A stretch of DNA of 64,000 nucleotides from Symbiodinium natans (lineage: Eukaryota > Sar > Dinophyceae > Suessiales > Symbiodiniaceae): assembly GCA_905221605.1 (NCBI GenBank), contig CAJNDS010002523.1, forward strand, positions 674,001-738,000, given 5' to 3'. Shown here piece by piece: positions 40,446 to 52,935 of the stretch. Every line of letters starts with the position of its first letter. Positions within the stretch are counted from its first letter, which is position 1. Made by a program: the position numbers and the translations under genes. The notes beneath the pieces were generated by a model. The model saw only the letters and a program-made list of their open reading frames with translations, searched no databases and was not told where the DNA came from.

Positions 40446-42992
40446 CTGCAAGTAGAAATTGAGCCGGGCCTAGGTTTTGGGTGTCGGGTGAGAGTTTGGA
40501 GTCTAGGGGCTTGGGGGAAAAGAGTGTTTGGGAACGCGGGCCAGGGTTACGGCTCAAGCGTTTCAAGTTACGGGTGGGGACTCAAGGTGAAGGTTTAGGA
40601 ATTTGGGTTCAGGAGCAAGCAGAAGCTGTTCTGGCAATCCATTGCGTAACGGTTTTGGCGGTTCCAGGATTTACGGGCATCATTCAGGTTTGGATTTCTG
40701 GCTGTAGGGTTTTACAAGTAGGGTTTTGAGGCTTCAGTTCTAAGATGAAGGATTCACAGCCTGGGGTGTCGATTTGGTGTTGGGGGTTCGGGATGTATTG
40801 TTCAGGCTTGGGAGGCAGGAAGTTGTTTTGGAGCGTCAAGATCGTTTTAGAGCGTCAAGATCAAAAGGCAGATGATTTGAGATGTGGGTGCGCGCGTTGA
40901 GGTTGAAATTTTAGGGAGTAATGGATATTGGGTGTGCCGTTTGGGGCTGGTGGTATTGGGGATTCCAGGAATCAGGGCCTATTGGGTACGGTATAGGGTT
41001 GAAGGGCTGCAGATCTACAGCATAGGGCTGAGGGTTTAAGAGTTTACCGGAGGAGCCTTTTGGTGATGAGCCCCTTCAAACCTAAATATGGCTGTTAAAG
41101 CGGCAATTAACCTGCAATTGCCTGAGCCTTTCCAAGTAGACCAATAAACCTCCAAACCCTAAGCCCAACCTCTCACCCCCGAAACCTTAAAGCTCTAAGC
41201 CCGATAAACCTCACACCCTGAACCCTTCAGGTTGGGGCTGAATGGTCGTGACTGTTCGTGTTCCCGTTCAGGGTATGGAAACCCTTTTCCTGATACCAGG
41301 CCGTTGAGCTCGGAGCCCAAATCAACCTTAAACCCTGAACCTGAGACCGTACCGCTCTAAACCCTAGACAACACTAGCCTGCACTTCCAACCGACATGCT
41401 TTCAAGCTCCGCTATAAAGCAATCGATTGAGAATCCTATGGTTTTAACATGCGTTAAAATAAAGCCCTGCGAAACGAACAACTACCGGAAAAATGAAGCC
41501 CTCTAACGTTCAGTGATCTAGAACCTGACAAAAGGCCCCTTATACGGATCCTCCAACACGGCAGTCGAACCGCAGTCGACGCCATTGCAGTCGAAGGTCT
41601 CGGATTTGCGCTTGGACCCGCTTTCCATGGAGACGGCGCGGGGGACGATTGGGGTTTGGGGATTTGTATTGCCAGGTTTATATTATAATGTTGGACTCGG
41701 TTTAGTACGTAGGGGTCCCCCCCCCCCCCAAACAATTTTGGGGTTTTCGGGGATCCTGTATAGTGTGGGCTGGGGTTGTCGTCGTCGTCGTAGTACCAGT
41801 AGTACCAGCTTCCTTTTTGGCCTCTCTAAGTTTAAACCAGATCAGCATTTTTTGCCCTTACCGGCGACCCCGGCCCGGCAAACATCGCATAATTGAGGAC
41901 CACCCTAAACAATGCCGGGTCCCCTATAAGGTTTCGGAAACATCGCATAATAGTGGTGCAACATTGCACCCCATCAAAGTCCCATGTACAGCTATCCCCA
42001 AAAAGGTTTATGGTTCAGGGCTTAGAGTTTTGAGAAACACCCCGATCATGTTGAATTGTGTGGCGCAGATCACGATGCGAGCACACCGGCTGGTGGCCGA
42101 CCGAAATGCCAAGGCCCGGAAACCCGAAACCTCAGACCACAAACCCTCTACCTTTTGAAGCCTAAATCCCAAATCCCTAAACCCTAATGAGAGAGCAGTC
42201 TTAGAAGATGTTAGGGGGAATTAGGGCTGGGATGGGCGGAGATCCAAGGTCCTTAACCTGAACCCGAAACCCTCAGCCTAAACTGGGGCTCTTAGTCTTG
42301 TGGGGCTTCAGGCTTTTCTGGGGAAGCTAGGGCGGCTTACCCTAAACCCAAAGGCCGAAACCCTATATAAATCCTAAAGCGTTTACCCAAATTCCCTGTT
42401 TCCTAAGGGGCTGTAGCGTAGGAATCCGAACCCTCAAACCAGAAAAAACCTGTAAGCTTAGACCCTTTATTGATTAGCAGCCCCCCTTGAATTTTCACCA
42501 CGCAGAGGCCGCAGTTGCTTTTTCATCACCCTTACCTCTCACACACAGGCCCCTTCAACACCTGCAAGTCCCTCCCTCCGAAGACCCTGAACTCTAAAAC
42601 CCTCAAAAGCCCTAAGCCGAAACCCCAACACCTAAATCCTAAACTCAAAGCCACCCCAAGTACCCCCAACCGCCATTAACCCCCCCAAGACCTCCCTAAA
42701 GCCTCTGATGCCTAAGCCCTGAACCCCAAGGCTTGCAACCTACACTCGGAGGGTCTCTGATAGTTTTAAGTACAGTTATTAGCCGAATCAGAAGTAGAAT
42801 CTGAGAGCAAAATCACCAGTAGTCATGCTAGTAACAACACTCTTGAGCTTAAATCGCAAACCTCACATGTGGAAAACAAAATCGTAAGCGCGTACCCTTA
42901 TACCCTCTCATCTCGAACCCTGGAACCCTAGGACCCTAAACTAGCCCCATACACTTCAATCACACCCTAGTCTCCTCAACCCCAGTTTGTAG

Positions 42993-43050
42993 CTCGAAGT
43001 TCTGCTCGCGCAAGGCCATTCTTGACAACGTGCGGCGCGCGAAGAGGCAT
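42993..43050 (+). CDS. exon-like island (58 bp)
   Basis: TTTGTAG acceptor at 42992, then SKFCSRKAILDNVRRAKRH and a GT donor at 43051. It is basic and GC-rich, followed by an intron of about 134 bp filled by CA and TA microsatellite, then the next island at 43185. Confidence 0.45.
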
Positions 43051-43184
43051 GTGCTTTTCTTACGATGCCATGTGTATACACACACACACGCAATATATAC
43101 TCCTTTGTATCTAAACACTATCTATATATATATATACAGATATATATATATATATACATACACACGATATGTGCACATGTAAAG

Positions 43185-43253
43185 AGGAGCGTCCGCGACG
43201 ACGAGGTGGAGGGCATCCTCCAGAAGCTCAGCTCTTCCTTTATATTTGGAGAG
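43185..43253 (+). CDS. exon-like island (69 bp, phase 0)
   Basis: AAAG acceptor, then RSVRDDEVEGILQKLSSSFI and FGE, then donor GTTGAGGGTTTGAGGG. Length is 23 codons in phase 0. It may be the next exon after 42993-43050: the phase after the earlier exon would need checking against cDNA. The peptide looks like an amphipathic helix. Confidence 0.45.
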
Positions 43254-43597
43254 GTTGAGGGTTTGAGGGTTTGAGGATTTCATGTTTATTCCAGGTCCAT
43301 GGTTTCGGGCTTAGGGGGGCCTTTGGGGCTTGTCAAGGCAGTTGTTGCGATCCCCTGTTTGCTCAGCACTTTCTCTTCATAGGGCTTTGGAAGGCATCCC
43401 GGTACCATTTCCACCCCCGACAGGCCCTTAGGTCGAAGATGGTTTATCCTAAAGCAACCAAGCCTTAAATCCCACCTATCTGGCTTACCCACAGCCCTAA
43501 ACCTGTCGGACATGCTTTGGTCCTTCACCACGCCCCCACCCCCCCCCCCCCCCCCCCCCCCTCCCATAAAACCAACCTTGAATCCTCTGCCGCTAAG

Positions 43598-43684
43598 CCT
43601 CGAGAACTTCAGGACCTGGGCTTTTGCCAGGAACATGTCAAGGGTGCTGCTCGGGCTGCACGGAAGCCCGAAACCCTTGAAGGG
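43598..43684 (+). CDS. exon-like island with GTTTAGGG donor (87 bp, phase 0)
   Basis: CGCTAAG acceptor at 43597, then PRELQDLGFCQEHVKGAARA and ARKPETLEG, then GTTTAGGGTGC. Exactly 29 codons in phase 0. The pattern LQDLGF...V..A...A is reminiscent of a UBA-like helical motif, but that is only a resemblance. A C homopolymer (43540-43561) lies just upstream. Confidence 0.5.
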
Positions 43685-44574
43685 GTTTAGGGTGCAAGAG
43701 TGTACAGCCAGCAGCCAGGATGTACATGGGTTTAAAATTTCGGGTTTAGGAATTCAGGCTTAAAGATTTGCGGAAGGGTTTAGCGAATAAGGCCTCGGAG
43801 TTTGGGTTGTAGGGATTCGGCTCTGGGGGTTTAGGTTTTGCGGGCTTTGGGTTATGCAAAGAAATCCCAAACCATAAAGGTCAAAGGGCTGGGCCTTACT
43901 TATCGCCCTTATTCATATCCTCATTCAGACATGTGTTATGACGTTTGTTGTTTACTGTTATTATCACCGCGTATTATCATTATTGCCAAGAATATCACTG
44001 CTGTCTTTATTGCCGTTATCTTTGTCACTGTTGGCTTTTAGCGTACCATTTCACACAAATCAGATTTTTATTAATGCCTTCTATCAGTGTTCCAATATAG
44101 TTTGGAAATGAGAGAGTACTCTGAGAATGTCCTTATATTTTGTGTTATGAGATGACGCTCCAAGTCCGCAGCCTAGAGAAGGCTGCTGCACATGCTCAAC
44201 CTGATCTCCCACAAATCCACCTAAATTCCAGGCCGAAAAAACTGAATCCTCAAGACATCAATCCCCCACTTATAGCCCTTCACCCGCGGCGCCAATCATC
44301 GCCTGAGCCAACGATGCCACAAATTCCAGGCCTAGTTGCATACACCCTCAGTCCTAACCCCTATACCCTGAACCCTTGGTCAAACTTGACATTCCGTAAG
44401 TCTTGACCTTAGACCCGAACCCTAAACACCTGAACCCGAAACGCGCCTGAAACCGTAAAAACCGACCCCTAAACCCTTGAGCCTCAGTCCCAAAATCCCA
44501 GAACCCGAACCCGTAGACCACAAACCCCAAACCCTAGACCCTAAACTGCAAACCCTCAAATCCAACACCTTGAG

Positions 44575-44630
44575 GAACGTCATGCCAGAGGGCCAAGACT
44601 GGGCCGTCCAGCTGCAAATGCTTGGGTCTG
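44575..44630 (+). CDS. exon-like island, ends uncertain
   Basis: CTTGAG acceptor, then NVMPEGQDWAVQLQMLG. The downstream limit is unclear, with TCTGGGAATGTTTGGG following. C-strand words precede. It lies about 40-90 bp upstream of the stronger 44669-44722 island, so the two may be neighbouring exons. Confidence 0.3.
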
Positions 44631-44668
44631 GGAATGTTTGGGATTCAGATTCAGAGACTTGGGTGCAG

Positions 44669-44722
44669 GGCTTAGCCCTCCACCTTAATGACGTCCTCTC
44701 CGCGCGCGCGTCCATGTTGCCA
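44669..44722 (+). CDS. exon-like island with GTGAGT donor (54 bp, phase 0)
   Basis: GGTGCAG acceptor at 44668, then GLALHLNDVLSARASMLP, then the textbook donor GTGAGTATG at 44723. It is 18 codons in phase 0. G-strand words begin about 30 bp into the following intron (AATTTAGGGTTCG). Confidence 0.5.
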
Positions 44723-45159
44723 GTGAGTATGCTGCAAGGAAATTTAGGGTTCGAGCTTCGGGTTTCCGGTAGCAAAAGCGTCGTTTTCCGGCGCTTTAGA
44801 ATTTGCAGTTTGGGGTTTGGGGCTAATGGATTGGGGGTTTTGGGCTTGGGTTAGCCCTAACTCGAAACGCCAAGCCCTGCACCCTCAACACCCCAAACCC
44901 GAAACTTCAGACTCTCAAGTCCTAAACACGAAACCCCAAAAAGGTCAAGTACGCCCTCAACCCTAAACCCCTGAGGCCCAAACACAAAACCCTTAAAACC
45001 TCGCACATGAAAACCTAAACCCTAACCCCTAATTCACCTTAACGTCTAAAAACCCAAACATTCCCGAACCCCAAAATTTGCCTTGGACCCCAAATCCTAA
45101 GCCCCCTCAACCCCTACAGAAACCTGAACAAGCCCTAACCTTAAGCCTAGCTACTTGAG

Positions 45160-45228
45160 GTCAAGTCTGACACCCTCGGTTTGCTCAGAGATCGCTGTGG
45201 CAACATCCACGCACCCTGTTTCCAAAGG
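45160..45228 (+). CDS. exon-like island (69 bp, phase 0)
   Basis: CTTGAG acceptor at 45159, then VKSDTLGLLRDRCGNIHAPC and FQR, then donor GTTTGAATTCAGG. It is 23 codons in phase 0, the third 69-bp island of this kind. C-strand words precede and G-strand words follow. About 80 bp on, another short open piece reads NIHVAGKGSPKW (about 45298-45336), echoing the NIHAP motif. Confidence 0.5.
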
Positions 45229-45877
45229 GTTTGAATTCAGGCTTCGGGAGGGTTTTAGCGTGCAGGGCTTTAGGGCTTGGGGTTCAAGGTTTGCGCAACA
45301 TCCATGTGGCCGGCAAAGGGTCTCCCAAGTGGTAGGATTTTTGAGTGACGTCAGGGTTTGCTGCAGGGTTTTAGGCTTTGGGGTTTCGGGCAGAAGTGAA
45401 CCAGGCCCTTCAGAGCCAGGGTTTAGGCTTTAGGATTTAGCTTAAACCAGGTGTCCAGGTTTAGAGTTTCCAACTTTAAGTGTAGCCCTGAACCCTAGAT
45501 TCAGCCCCAGGGCTTGGGGTCTTAAGTCCTAGACCACATGTCTCAGAACATAAGCCCCGAGCCTTAGCTGCCCAGGCCTTTGCGGAAACCGTGCGCAATG
45601 CTCAGACCCAAAACATACCCCAGACCCCTACTCCCAAAACCATAGGCTCTTATTAACCTTATCCCCAATGCCTGAACGGACCAGAAGCAAGACCGTACTA
45701 CTACGAGTACTACCGTCACCACCATGAATAGTACTACCACTACACTGTTCTGAGGACCAGCCGGTGCACGCGGGCAGAAAGAAGAAAGCCTATGTATAAG
45801 CAAAAGAACAAACAGAAACACAAGACATATAAATAACTCAGGCAAAAATGGCCAAGTAAAACCCAGAGAATCAAGAG

Positions 45878-45965
45878 CAAGCACAGAGAGAGTGAGAGAC
45901 AGGGAGAGAAAGGAGAGAGAGAGAGAGACAGAGGCAGAGAAAGACAGGCAGATCAGAGGTGTTGC
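45878..45965 (+). repeat. GA-rich purine tract
   Basis: AGAGAGAGTGAGAGACAGGG and AGAGAGAGAGAGAGACAGAG runs. A shorter similar tract is at 34360-34382. Confidence 0.8.
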
Positions 45966-46504
45966 ATTCCTTGAATTGAAACCTCAAAACCGCGAAAAAG
46001 CGGTTTAGAAACCATGAAGGGATGAGAGAAACACAATCCTAAAACCAAGGATAACCGTAAAACACAAGTTTAAAACTCCTGAAATTCAGAGTTTAAGGCT
46101 TAGGGTTCAGCCGTTTGGGTTTAGGGTTCCGGGCTTGGGGTTGCAAAGCCTTCAGCCCTCAGGTGACAAAGCCAACTTCCAACTACATTAACGTGACTTG
46201 CCGGCATGGGTGCTATGGTTTCGGGCTTAGGCCGTTTAGGGCCGTTTAGGGTCTAGGCTGGGAAGAGTGTCATTCAAGAGTTTGGTTCTGCTTGGTGCGT
46301 TTGTAGGCTGTAGGCTCAAAGACTTAATTAGGGGGGGGGGGGGGGTACACAAGGAACCCTAGAAATGAATCCTACACACTGGGCCTTCGGTACTAATCCT
46401 CAACCCAAAGTCCTGCACCTTAAGCACTACAGCCCTGAAGCCTTGAACCCTAAATCCGAAACCCGAGACTCTGAAACGTACAACAGCTGAAGATCGTGGA
46501 GCAA

Positions 46505-47235
46505 CCCCTCTCTCCAAATATACTGTATATACTCTACATTCATGTACTATATATATATATATACTGACACTAGATATATGTATATACATGTATATATATA
46601 TACATATGTTTTTACATAAACACATCATGGTTTTTTGTTTTGCATCCCATTTGTTTTCCGGCTTTTCCTCAATTTTCCTGCATCGCTCGGAGTTTCTCGA
46701 GGATCCCATGTTTCCCCCTGGCTTGCCCATTATGTATCCCCTTTTCCCCTTGTTGTTTTCACATTTTTCCCTGGTTTTTTCCCGAGATTTCAGGAGCTGG
46801 GCAGCACCTGGCCTTTTCGGGCAGCATAGGAAAACACAAGGAAAGCGGAAAAGCAACTGGAAACAAATGTAAACAACAATGAGGCAAGCGGAAAAGCCAT
46901 GGGTTCAAAATGACAAACAAAGGGGCTAGATTGTGTATCCCATTATCCCCATGTTGTGTACCTCGTTTTCCCCACTGGTTGCTTGTTTCCGGTTCCTTTT
47001 TCATTTGTTGTTGGTGTTGTCCCATTCTTTTCTAATAGTTGTCCCATTGTGCTGCTGGTTGGTCCCAGTCAGTTTTCCGATTTCCCACGTTGCTTATTTT
47101 CGTAAATCATACGGCTAGCAGGTGGCAGATCATCTTAGTTCTATTTGGTATAAATACTCTCTATGTATGTATATACTCTATACAAATGTACATATATGTG
47201 GCGTGTACATATATACACATTGTATACACTGTATT
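46505..47235. repeat. unique island flanked by palindromic AT microsatellites
   Basis: AT-rich palindromic blocks (TATATACATGTATATATATA at about 46580-46605; TACATATATGTGGCGTGTAC at about 47188-47210) flank about 520 bp free of telomere words. The interior is T/C-rich on the plus strand up to about 46790, then A/G-rich, then T/C-rich again, with GGAAAGCGGAAAAGC and GCAAGCGGAAAAGCC as a repeated motif. No gene is recognised inside. It could be a decayed mobile element. Confidence 0.5.
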
Positions 47236-48061
47236 TCCTAAACCCGAGAACACAAACCCGGAATCTTGAGCACTAATCCCTGAACCTTACACTCTAAATT
47301 GTAAAGATTTTCGCTTATTCTGTAGAAGGGACTCGACAACCGGCGTTCGGGCTGTTGGGTTTGTGTCAGGACATGGGAGTTTTGAGTTTAGAGCTTGGGG
47401 AGTTTAGGTTTTCTTTTTTCGGCTTGAGGTTTAGAGTTTGGGGTCTAGGGCGTAGGGTCGAAGGTTTAGGTTTGTGCTTCCTGGTTTTAAAACTTCTAAG
47501 GGATTTTCGGATGTAGCTTGGTGTAGGGTTCAGGGTTTAGGGCAAGGTTCAGGGCCTGTGCATGTGCTCGTGACACCCTGAACGCGAAAGCCCAGTATTG
47601 TTCTTGTGCTTCTCGCTAATGTTGTCACAAGTTGACACTGTTGTTATTGATCTTCTTCCGTCTAATCCTTGCCGCTGGCCTTTGGATAAACCTACACCCT
47701 AAATGCGAAACCCGAATTTCTGAAAGGCGGCTACACTTCCGAACGGTTTTAGGGTTGAGGATTTAGGTCTTCGGGCATTACTTGACCTCAGGGTGGACTC
47801 ATGGCATGGGTTGGCTGCTAATTACGCACTGGTGCAAGCAGCCCGGACATCCCACACCAGCCCAGCAAGCACCAAATCACGTGCAGCACTAAACCCTGAA
47901 CCCGAAGCCTCCAAGCTGGCTATGCGGTCGAAGCCTCAACCCAGCCTAAACCCTGAGCTCCGTAGTGACCCATGATCCCAAGATCACTCAACCCTTAGCT
48001 CCCAAACCGGCCAAACCGGCCTTCTAAAAACCCTTGAGAAATCCCTTTTTGAGCTTCTCAG

Positions 48062-48147
48062 AGGTGGCGAAGCTGCTGAACAAGTGGCTGGAGCAGCGGC
48101 TTCCAAAGGACGCGGCCTCGTTCAAGTGGCCTCTTGGTCCTCAACAG
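48062..48147 (+). CDS. exon-like island with repeated donor
   Basis: GCTTCTCAG acceptor at 48061, then EVAKLLNKWLEQRLPKDAAS and FKWPLGPQQ. The exon end CCTCAACAG is part of an 11-bp tandem repeat (GTCCTCAACAG) in which every unit begins GT and ends AG. C-strand words precede and G-strand words follow. The peptide is an amphipathic helix followed by FKWP. Confidence 0.5.
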
Positions 48148-48189
48148 GTCCTCAACAGGTCCTCAACAGGTCCTCAACTGGTCCTCAGG
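48137..48189 (+). repeat. 11-bp tandem repeat GTCCTCAACAG across an exon end
   Basis: Three exact copies and one variant (GTCCTCAACTG), then a partial GTCCTCAGG. Units start at 48137, 48148, 48159, 48170 and 48181. Each carries both a GT and an AG, giving a ladder of alternative splice donors or acceptors. Confidence 0.9.
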
Positions 48190-49690
48190 CCTCTGAAGGG
48201 TTGCTGGCAGCTGCTGGTGATTTGGAGCTTTGGGTTTTTCTGTTGGGTTTGGGGCCAGAGGTTGTGGGTTTGGACTTGGGACTTAATTTAGGACCTCATT
48301 CAACTAGCTTCTTGGTTGTCGCTCGATGTTTCAACGCGTCGGTTTTTTGTGCTCGATGATTTGATGTGTCGATGTTAGATGCGATGGTATTGAATGGTAT
48401 TTCAAGTTGTGATGCTTCGCTCAATACTCCCGCCGTTCGCTGCGTTGAGGCCTCGATGGTTCATTCGGTGCTTCGGTATTTTGTTGTTTCAGTCCTTCCA
48501 GTTTCGGGCACACGGTTGTGAAGTTTTGCCTTGGTGAATGTGTCGAAAAGCCTTAAGCCCAAAGCCCTATCAATCTCGACCACCCAGGGGCAAAAGCTCT
48601 GATCAATTACCCTAACAACCCTAAAGCTAAAACCTCAAACTGTAGATCTGAAACTGAAAACGCAAGACTCCTATCCCTCCCTTGACCTAACCCCAGAATC
48701 CTACACCAAACCTTAGAACCGTAACCTCTCAATTGTTAGGGCTTAAGACAATTTAACGTTAGCGGCTTAGGGTTTCGTTTTAGGGTTCACCGCCCCAGGA
48801 CGTCCATCAACCTGAATTGCAGCTTGGGCGCAGCCGACGCGGGATCAACATGGGCCAATCTTTTATCATACCACTTCTGAACCCCTGGCCCTGAACCCGA
48901 TGCCCCAACAGCCTTAAACACTAAATCCTCACAAAAGCCCTGAACCCTTGACCCTAAAGGCCACGGCCTGAAGCCAACCCAACTGCGTTGCACCCCCGAG
49001 GATGGAGCATTTGGAAAATTGGAAAATCGGCCTTTGGATTTCGGGTTTCATGCTTTGGAACTTTGGGGCCTTCGCTTGCTTTTTTTGAGCCTTGGACCTC
49101 CCTTGGCAACCAGTTTCCCTGGCAGCCGCAGAATTAGTCACGCTCTTGCCATCACAGCAAGGCAAAGCAGGCAAACCTAAACCCGTCTAAACCTATCTAA
49201 CCCTGAACTGTGAATCTGCCCATCCCGGAACCTAAGCCCTACACCTCCCATTGAGCCGCAAATGCAAATCTCTAAGCCCTAAATTACATCTGAGCTCTTA
49301 ACCTTCGGGTCTCTAGCAGATATTTCCTGTTTTTCCTTAACAAGGCAGTTTCCTAGGCCCTAAATACGAAACCCAAAGCCCTAAACCCTCAGTCCGAAGT
49401 CCTAAATCCTTGTTTTCTTCAAAAAGGATTCCCAACCGAAACGTTGCAGGGTTCATCGCTCCCTTCCAAGACTCGGCGCCCTTTACCCCGGCGTCCTAAA
49501 CCCTAATAGCCCTAAACCCCTCAATGGCCCCGAACGGGTCTGGGTTGAGGGTTAGGTCTGTGCCCCTCAAACTGCAGGATCGAACCCCAAATCCAGCCTT
49601 AATCCCTGGACTCCTTAGACCCTAAGCCCCAAAATCTAAGCCCCAATTCTTGACCTTCAACCTTGAGTCCTAGACCATAGACAGACAAAG

Positions 49691-49749
49691 GCAACTATGC
49701 TGCCCGTCGCCATCGAGACGCCAACAATTTCGGTCCGTCCTTTATTCAG
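49691..49749 (+). CDS. exon-like island, frame uncertain
   Basis: ACAAAG acceptor, then either GNYAARRHRDANNFGPSFIQ or ATMLPVAIETPTISVRPLF. The end would be TTCAG before GAGCGGGG (GA donor). C-strand words precede and G-strand words follow. Confidence 0.35.
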
Positions 49750-50378
49750 GAGCGGGGGGCTTTTGTTGTGATTCGGGTTTAGGGCGGTTTATGTAGGGTA
49801 GCGCTAGTCGCCCATAAAAAGGGGAACGGTGTGTAAAGTTTAGAGGCAGGTCCGCTAACGAAGCCGTCTTCGGAGGGATCACTAACACTTTCATTCGTCA
49901 CACAAGAATCACGTCCAACCTTCAAGACGAAATCCGCCGAATCCTTCACCCCACCCTTCCGCCAGCAAAAATCGCGAGCAACATGGGTTTAGCACAAGCC
50001 TTAGACCTCGAACCCCCACAATTTCAAGTCCTAAACTAGCACCTGTCCAGCGGCATATACCTGAATTCTGAAGTGGAAACAGGGCTTGGAAAGCTCACCT
50101 ACACTCTTAACCTAAAGCCCCAAATCCTAAATACCCAACACCAACAAGCTTTTCGAAAGATCACTTAGAAGTGTCTTCTTCACCCTTTCGCCCAACCCCA
50201 AACCCAAACTCTGCAAAATCTGCATCCAAACCCCAAGCCCATCCAAGGCCACCGCAAGCCCGCGAGTTCCAAACAGCACTAAGCCGTCAAATCCCGAAGC
50301 TCAAGTCCCAAACCCTAAGCCCTAAACCCCATACCTGAAATCCTAACCTTGAAGGGCTAAGCCCTCACCCCCAAACAG

Positions 50379-50426
50379 GCCTTCGGAAAGTTTAGCGGCG
50401 GCGAGCTCTCTGTATCCGAGTGGCAG
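50379..50426 (+). CDS. exon-like island (48 bp, phase 0)
   Basis: CAAACAG acceptor at 50378, then AFGKFSGGELSVSEWQ, then donor GTAGAT at 50427. It is 16 codons in phase 0. C-strand words precede and G-strand sequence follows. The peptide resembles an EF-hand-like F-x-G-G-E-L stretch, but the loop is not complete enough to call. Confidence 0.45.
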
Positions 50427-51383
50427 GTAGATATCGTAGAAGGCAAGGGCTTAGAGTGCAGAGTTTGAGATTAGGGGAGCACGGTTTCAGGTTTTATGTT
50501 TCACTCGCTTTAGTATCTGGCCCCCCTCCCCCCCCCCCCCCCCCCCCCCTTCCCCCCCCCCCCCTCCCCGCAAAAGAAATGTGTTTTCTCTACAAACCGG
50601 GAACGGGGGTTGGGGGCAGGGCGGGTAGGGGTCGAGGCTTGAGGGGAAGCCTTAAAGCTCAAGGTTCTAAGCGTTCCAGGCTTTTTGCCAGGGGGGCTGC
50701 GGGTTAATGCGAGTAACCGAAGCAGTATACCAAGGGCATGAGGGCAGCTCGTGGGCTACTCCCTTGAAAATTGTTTGGGCTGTTTCGTAATGCAAATTTA
50801 ACGGAATTTGTATAAAGACGGAGTCCAGAAAATTCCGGAGTTTGAAGTTGGAATCGCGGGCCCTCCGTCATCCCCGAGCCACGAACTTCGCATAACTGCG
50901 GGTAAGCCTTGTCAATAGGGCTGTCCTCTATAAATTGTCCGGAACTTCGCATAATTGCCGGTAACGATACTAAAACGGGTGCAACACTCATTACCCTAGA
51001 CCCTAAGCGCTTAAACATTTGTCAACCCCAAGCCCTAAGCCTGAAGCAGGATGCTCTGTGTAGGCTTGAGCACGTTTCGTCACAGGATCCAGGTGCAACA
51101 GCAAACGCCACTAAAAACCCGAACCTTGTAATCCCAAGCCTTAAACCTGCAAGCCTGCACACTATATCGCGCACCGCTGAAGTCTAAAGCCGAAACCATA
51201 AGCCCTGAGCCGCCAACCTCTAGACCCAAACCCTAAGCCCTAAACCATGAGCCAGCATCAAGCCTTCAGTCAGAAACCATCAGCCCTAAACCCTAGACGA
51301 CATACCCTAAGCCCGAAACGCTAAAAGCCTGGGGCCCGTGAGTCCTAAACCCTGCATCATTGAGTCCGCATCCCCGAAAACAT

Positions 51384-51450
51384 CCTAGGTGTGGCCGGAA
51401 GATGCTGCGTGGATTGCACTCCAAGTCGAAATAAAGGCTGGGAGAAGGAA
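51384..51450 (+). CDS. exon-like island, weak
   Basis: CATCCTAG acceptor, then WPEDAAWIALQVEIKAGRRN with no obvious stop until later. C-strand words precede and G-strand words follow from about 51465. The donor is not clear. Confidence 0.3.
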
Positions 51451-52115
51451 TGGACACCACTGAGGGGTTAAGGGTATTGAAATTTGGAATTGGGGTTTAA
51501 GGTTAGGGTTTAGGACTAGGATGTGTAGGCATAAGGCCCACATTGGTTTTGAGGTTTAGGGTTTAGGGCTTGGTTTTAGGGATTTAGGGGACTATTCTTT
51601 CCACCAGTATGCAAAACACTAAGCCACTAAGCCCTAAGACCCTTACTACTATTCTTTCGCTCCCTACTTAAAAACACCGCTAAACTTCCAGTCCGGAAGG
51701 TTAGGGTATGCAGCTTAGGGTTTAGGCTTCAGGGGATTTGGGGTTTCAGTTTTGGTGAGGGTTGGGTGGGGCTCAGAAAGTTGGAGTTCAGACCTTGAAG
51801 TGAGGGATTAGGAAAATATTTGTTGCTTTATGTTTCGGGTTTAAACCCCCAAACCCTACGCGAAGCAGTACTTCGTAGGAACCTTTCAATCTAAACCCTA
51901 AACCTCAGTACCGCCAACAAGTCCTACATCCCAATCCCTAAACCTACACCCTAGAATCATGAGCACTTAACCCTACATCCTAAATCCACAACCCCCAAAC
52001 CCTACAGACTAAACCGTGATACCAAGTCCAGTACCCCAAACCCTTAACCCCCAAACCCTTTCACCCTTGACACCCCTGAACCCTTCTAAGCCTGAACACT
52101 TGTCAAAATCTTCAG

Positions 52116-52221
52116 CTTAAGGACAAGTCCACCAAGTTGAACGGCCTTCCTTCTGGCGCCAAGCAAACTGTGGACATCAAGAAGAAGCTAAGCTCTTGGT
52201 TCTGTGAGGGGAAGCTACAGG
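52116..52221 (+). CDS. exon-like island (about 106 bp)
   Basis: AATCTTCAG acceptor at 52115, then LKDKSTKLNGLPSGAKQTVD, IKKKLSSWFCEGKLQ and donor GTGTAAGG at 52222. It is Lys-rich with strong codon regularity. C-strand words fill the 100 bp upstream and G-strand words begin 35 bp downstream. One of the best exon candidates in this half of the window. Confidence 0.55.
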
Positions 52222-52849
52222 GTGTAAGGTGCGCCTTTTTTTTGTTTTGGGCGTTATAGGGCTCAGGGTGCAAGGTGTAGTGTTTCGCTTTTGAAGCTTC
52301 AGGCCTTGGGGTTTTCAGATTGGGTTTGGGTTGAGCGTATGTACGGTGCCAGATATTCCAGCATAGGGCAACTAGGGTTGCTGATTGCTGGGTCATTGGA
52401 CGGTTGGATCTTAGTCCCTGAACCATAGACCGTATACCCTGGATTCTAGCAACAACGCATTGACTTACTTCTTTACATATGGAATAGGGGAAGACGTCAT
52501 GATCACAAGGTTCGGGTTAGGGCTTAAGGCTTAGGGTTTAGGGTTTCGCCTTGGCCAGTAGGAAATGAAGCAAGAAGGTACAACTGTACGTCTTCTTTCT
52601 GCTATACAGTAATCATTCATTCCTGACTAGCCACCAGCAAGTGCTAAAAATTGTCTCTCAGTTTTGTTGCCATGCTTCGGTCCCGCACACAAAATCGTTC
52701 GGGGTTCTACCCGGAGCCCGTTGTTGTTGTGGATGTTTTGTTTTGTTGTGCAGTAGCACTAGTGCTACTTTTACTGCCACTAAACCTCAACCCGAAATCC
52801 TGTGCCATAAGCCCCCAAACCCTAAACCTTAAACCCTTAAACGCAAAGC

Positions 52850-52935
52850 TTTGGAAAGAAAACATCATCCCAGGAATCTCGTGCTGTTCAACGGCAACAC
52901 CGCGCACGAGGTCCTTAATGTTTGTCTGTTAGAAC
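52850..52935 (+). CDS. exon-like island, ends uncertain
   Basis: The plus frame reads HHPRNLVLFNGNTAHEVLNV around 52860-52925. C-strand words precede (to 52840) and G-strand words follow (GGGTTTAGTGTTTAGGGG at 52958). No single splice-site pair is clearly best. Confidence 0.35.
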
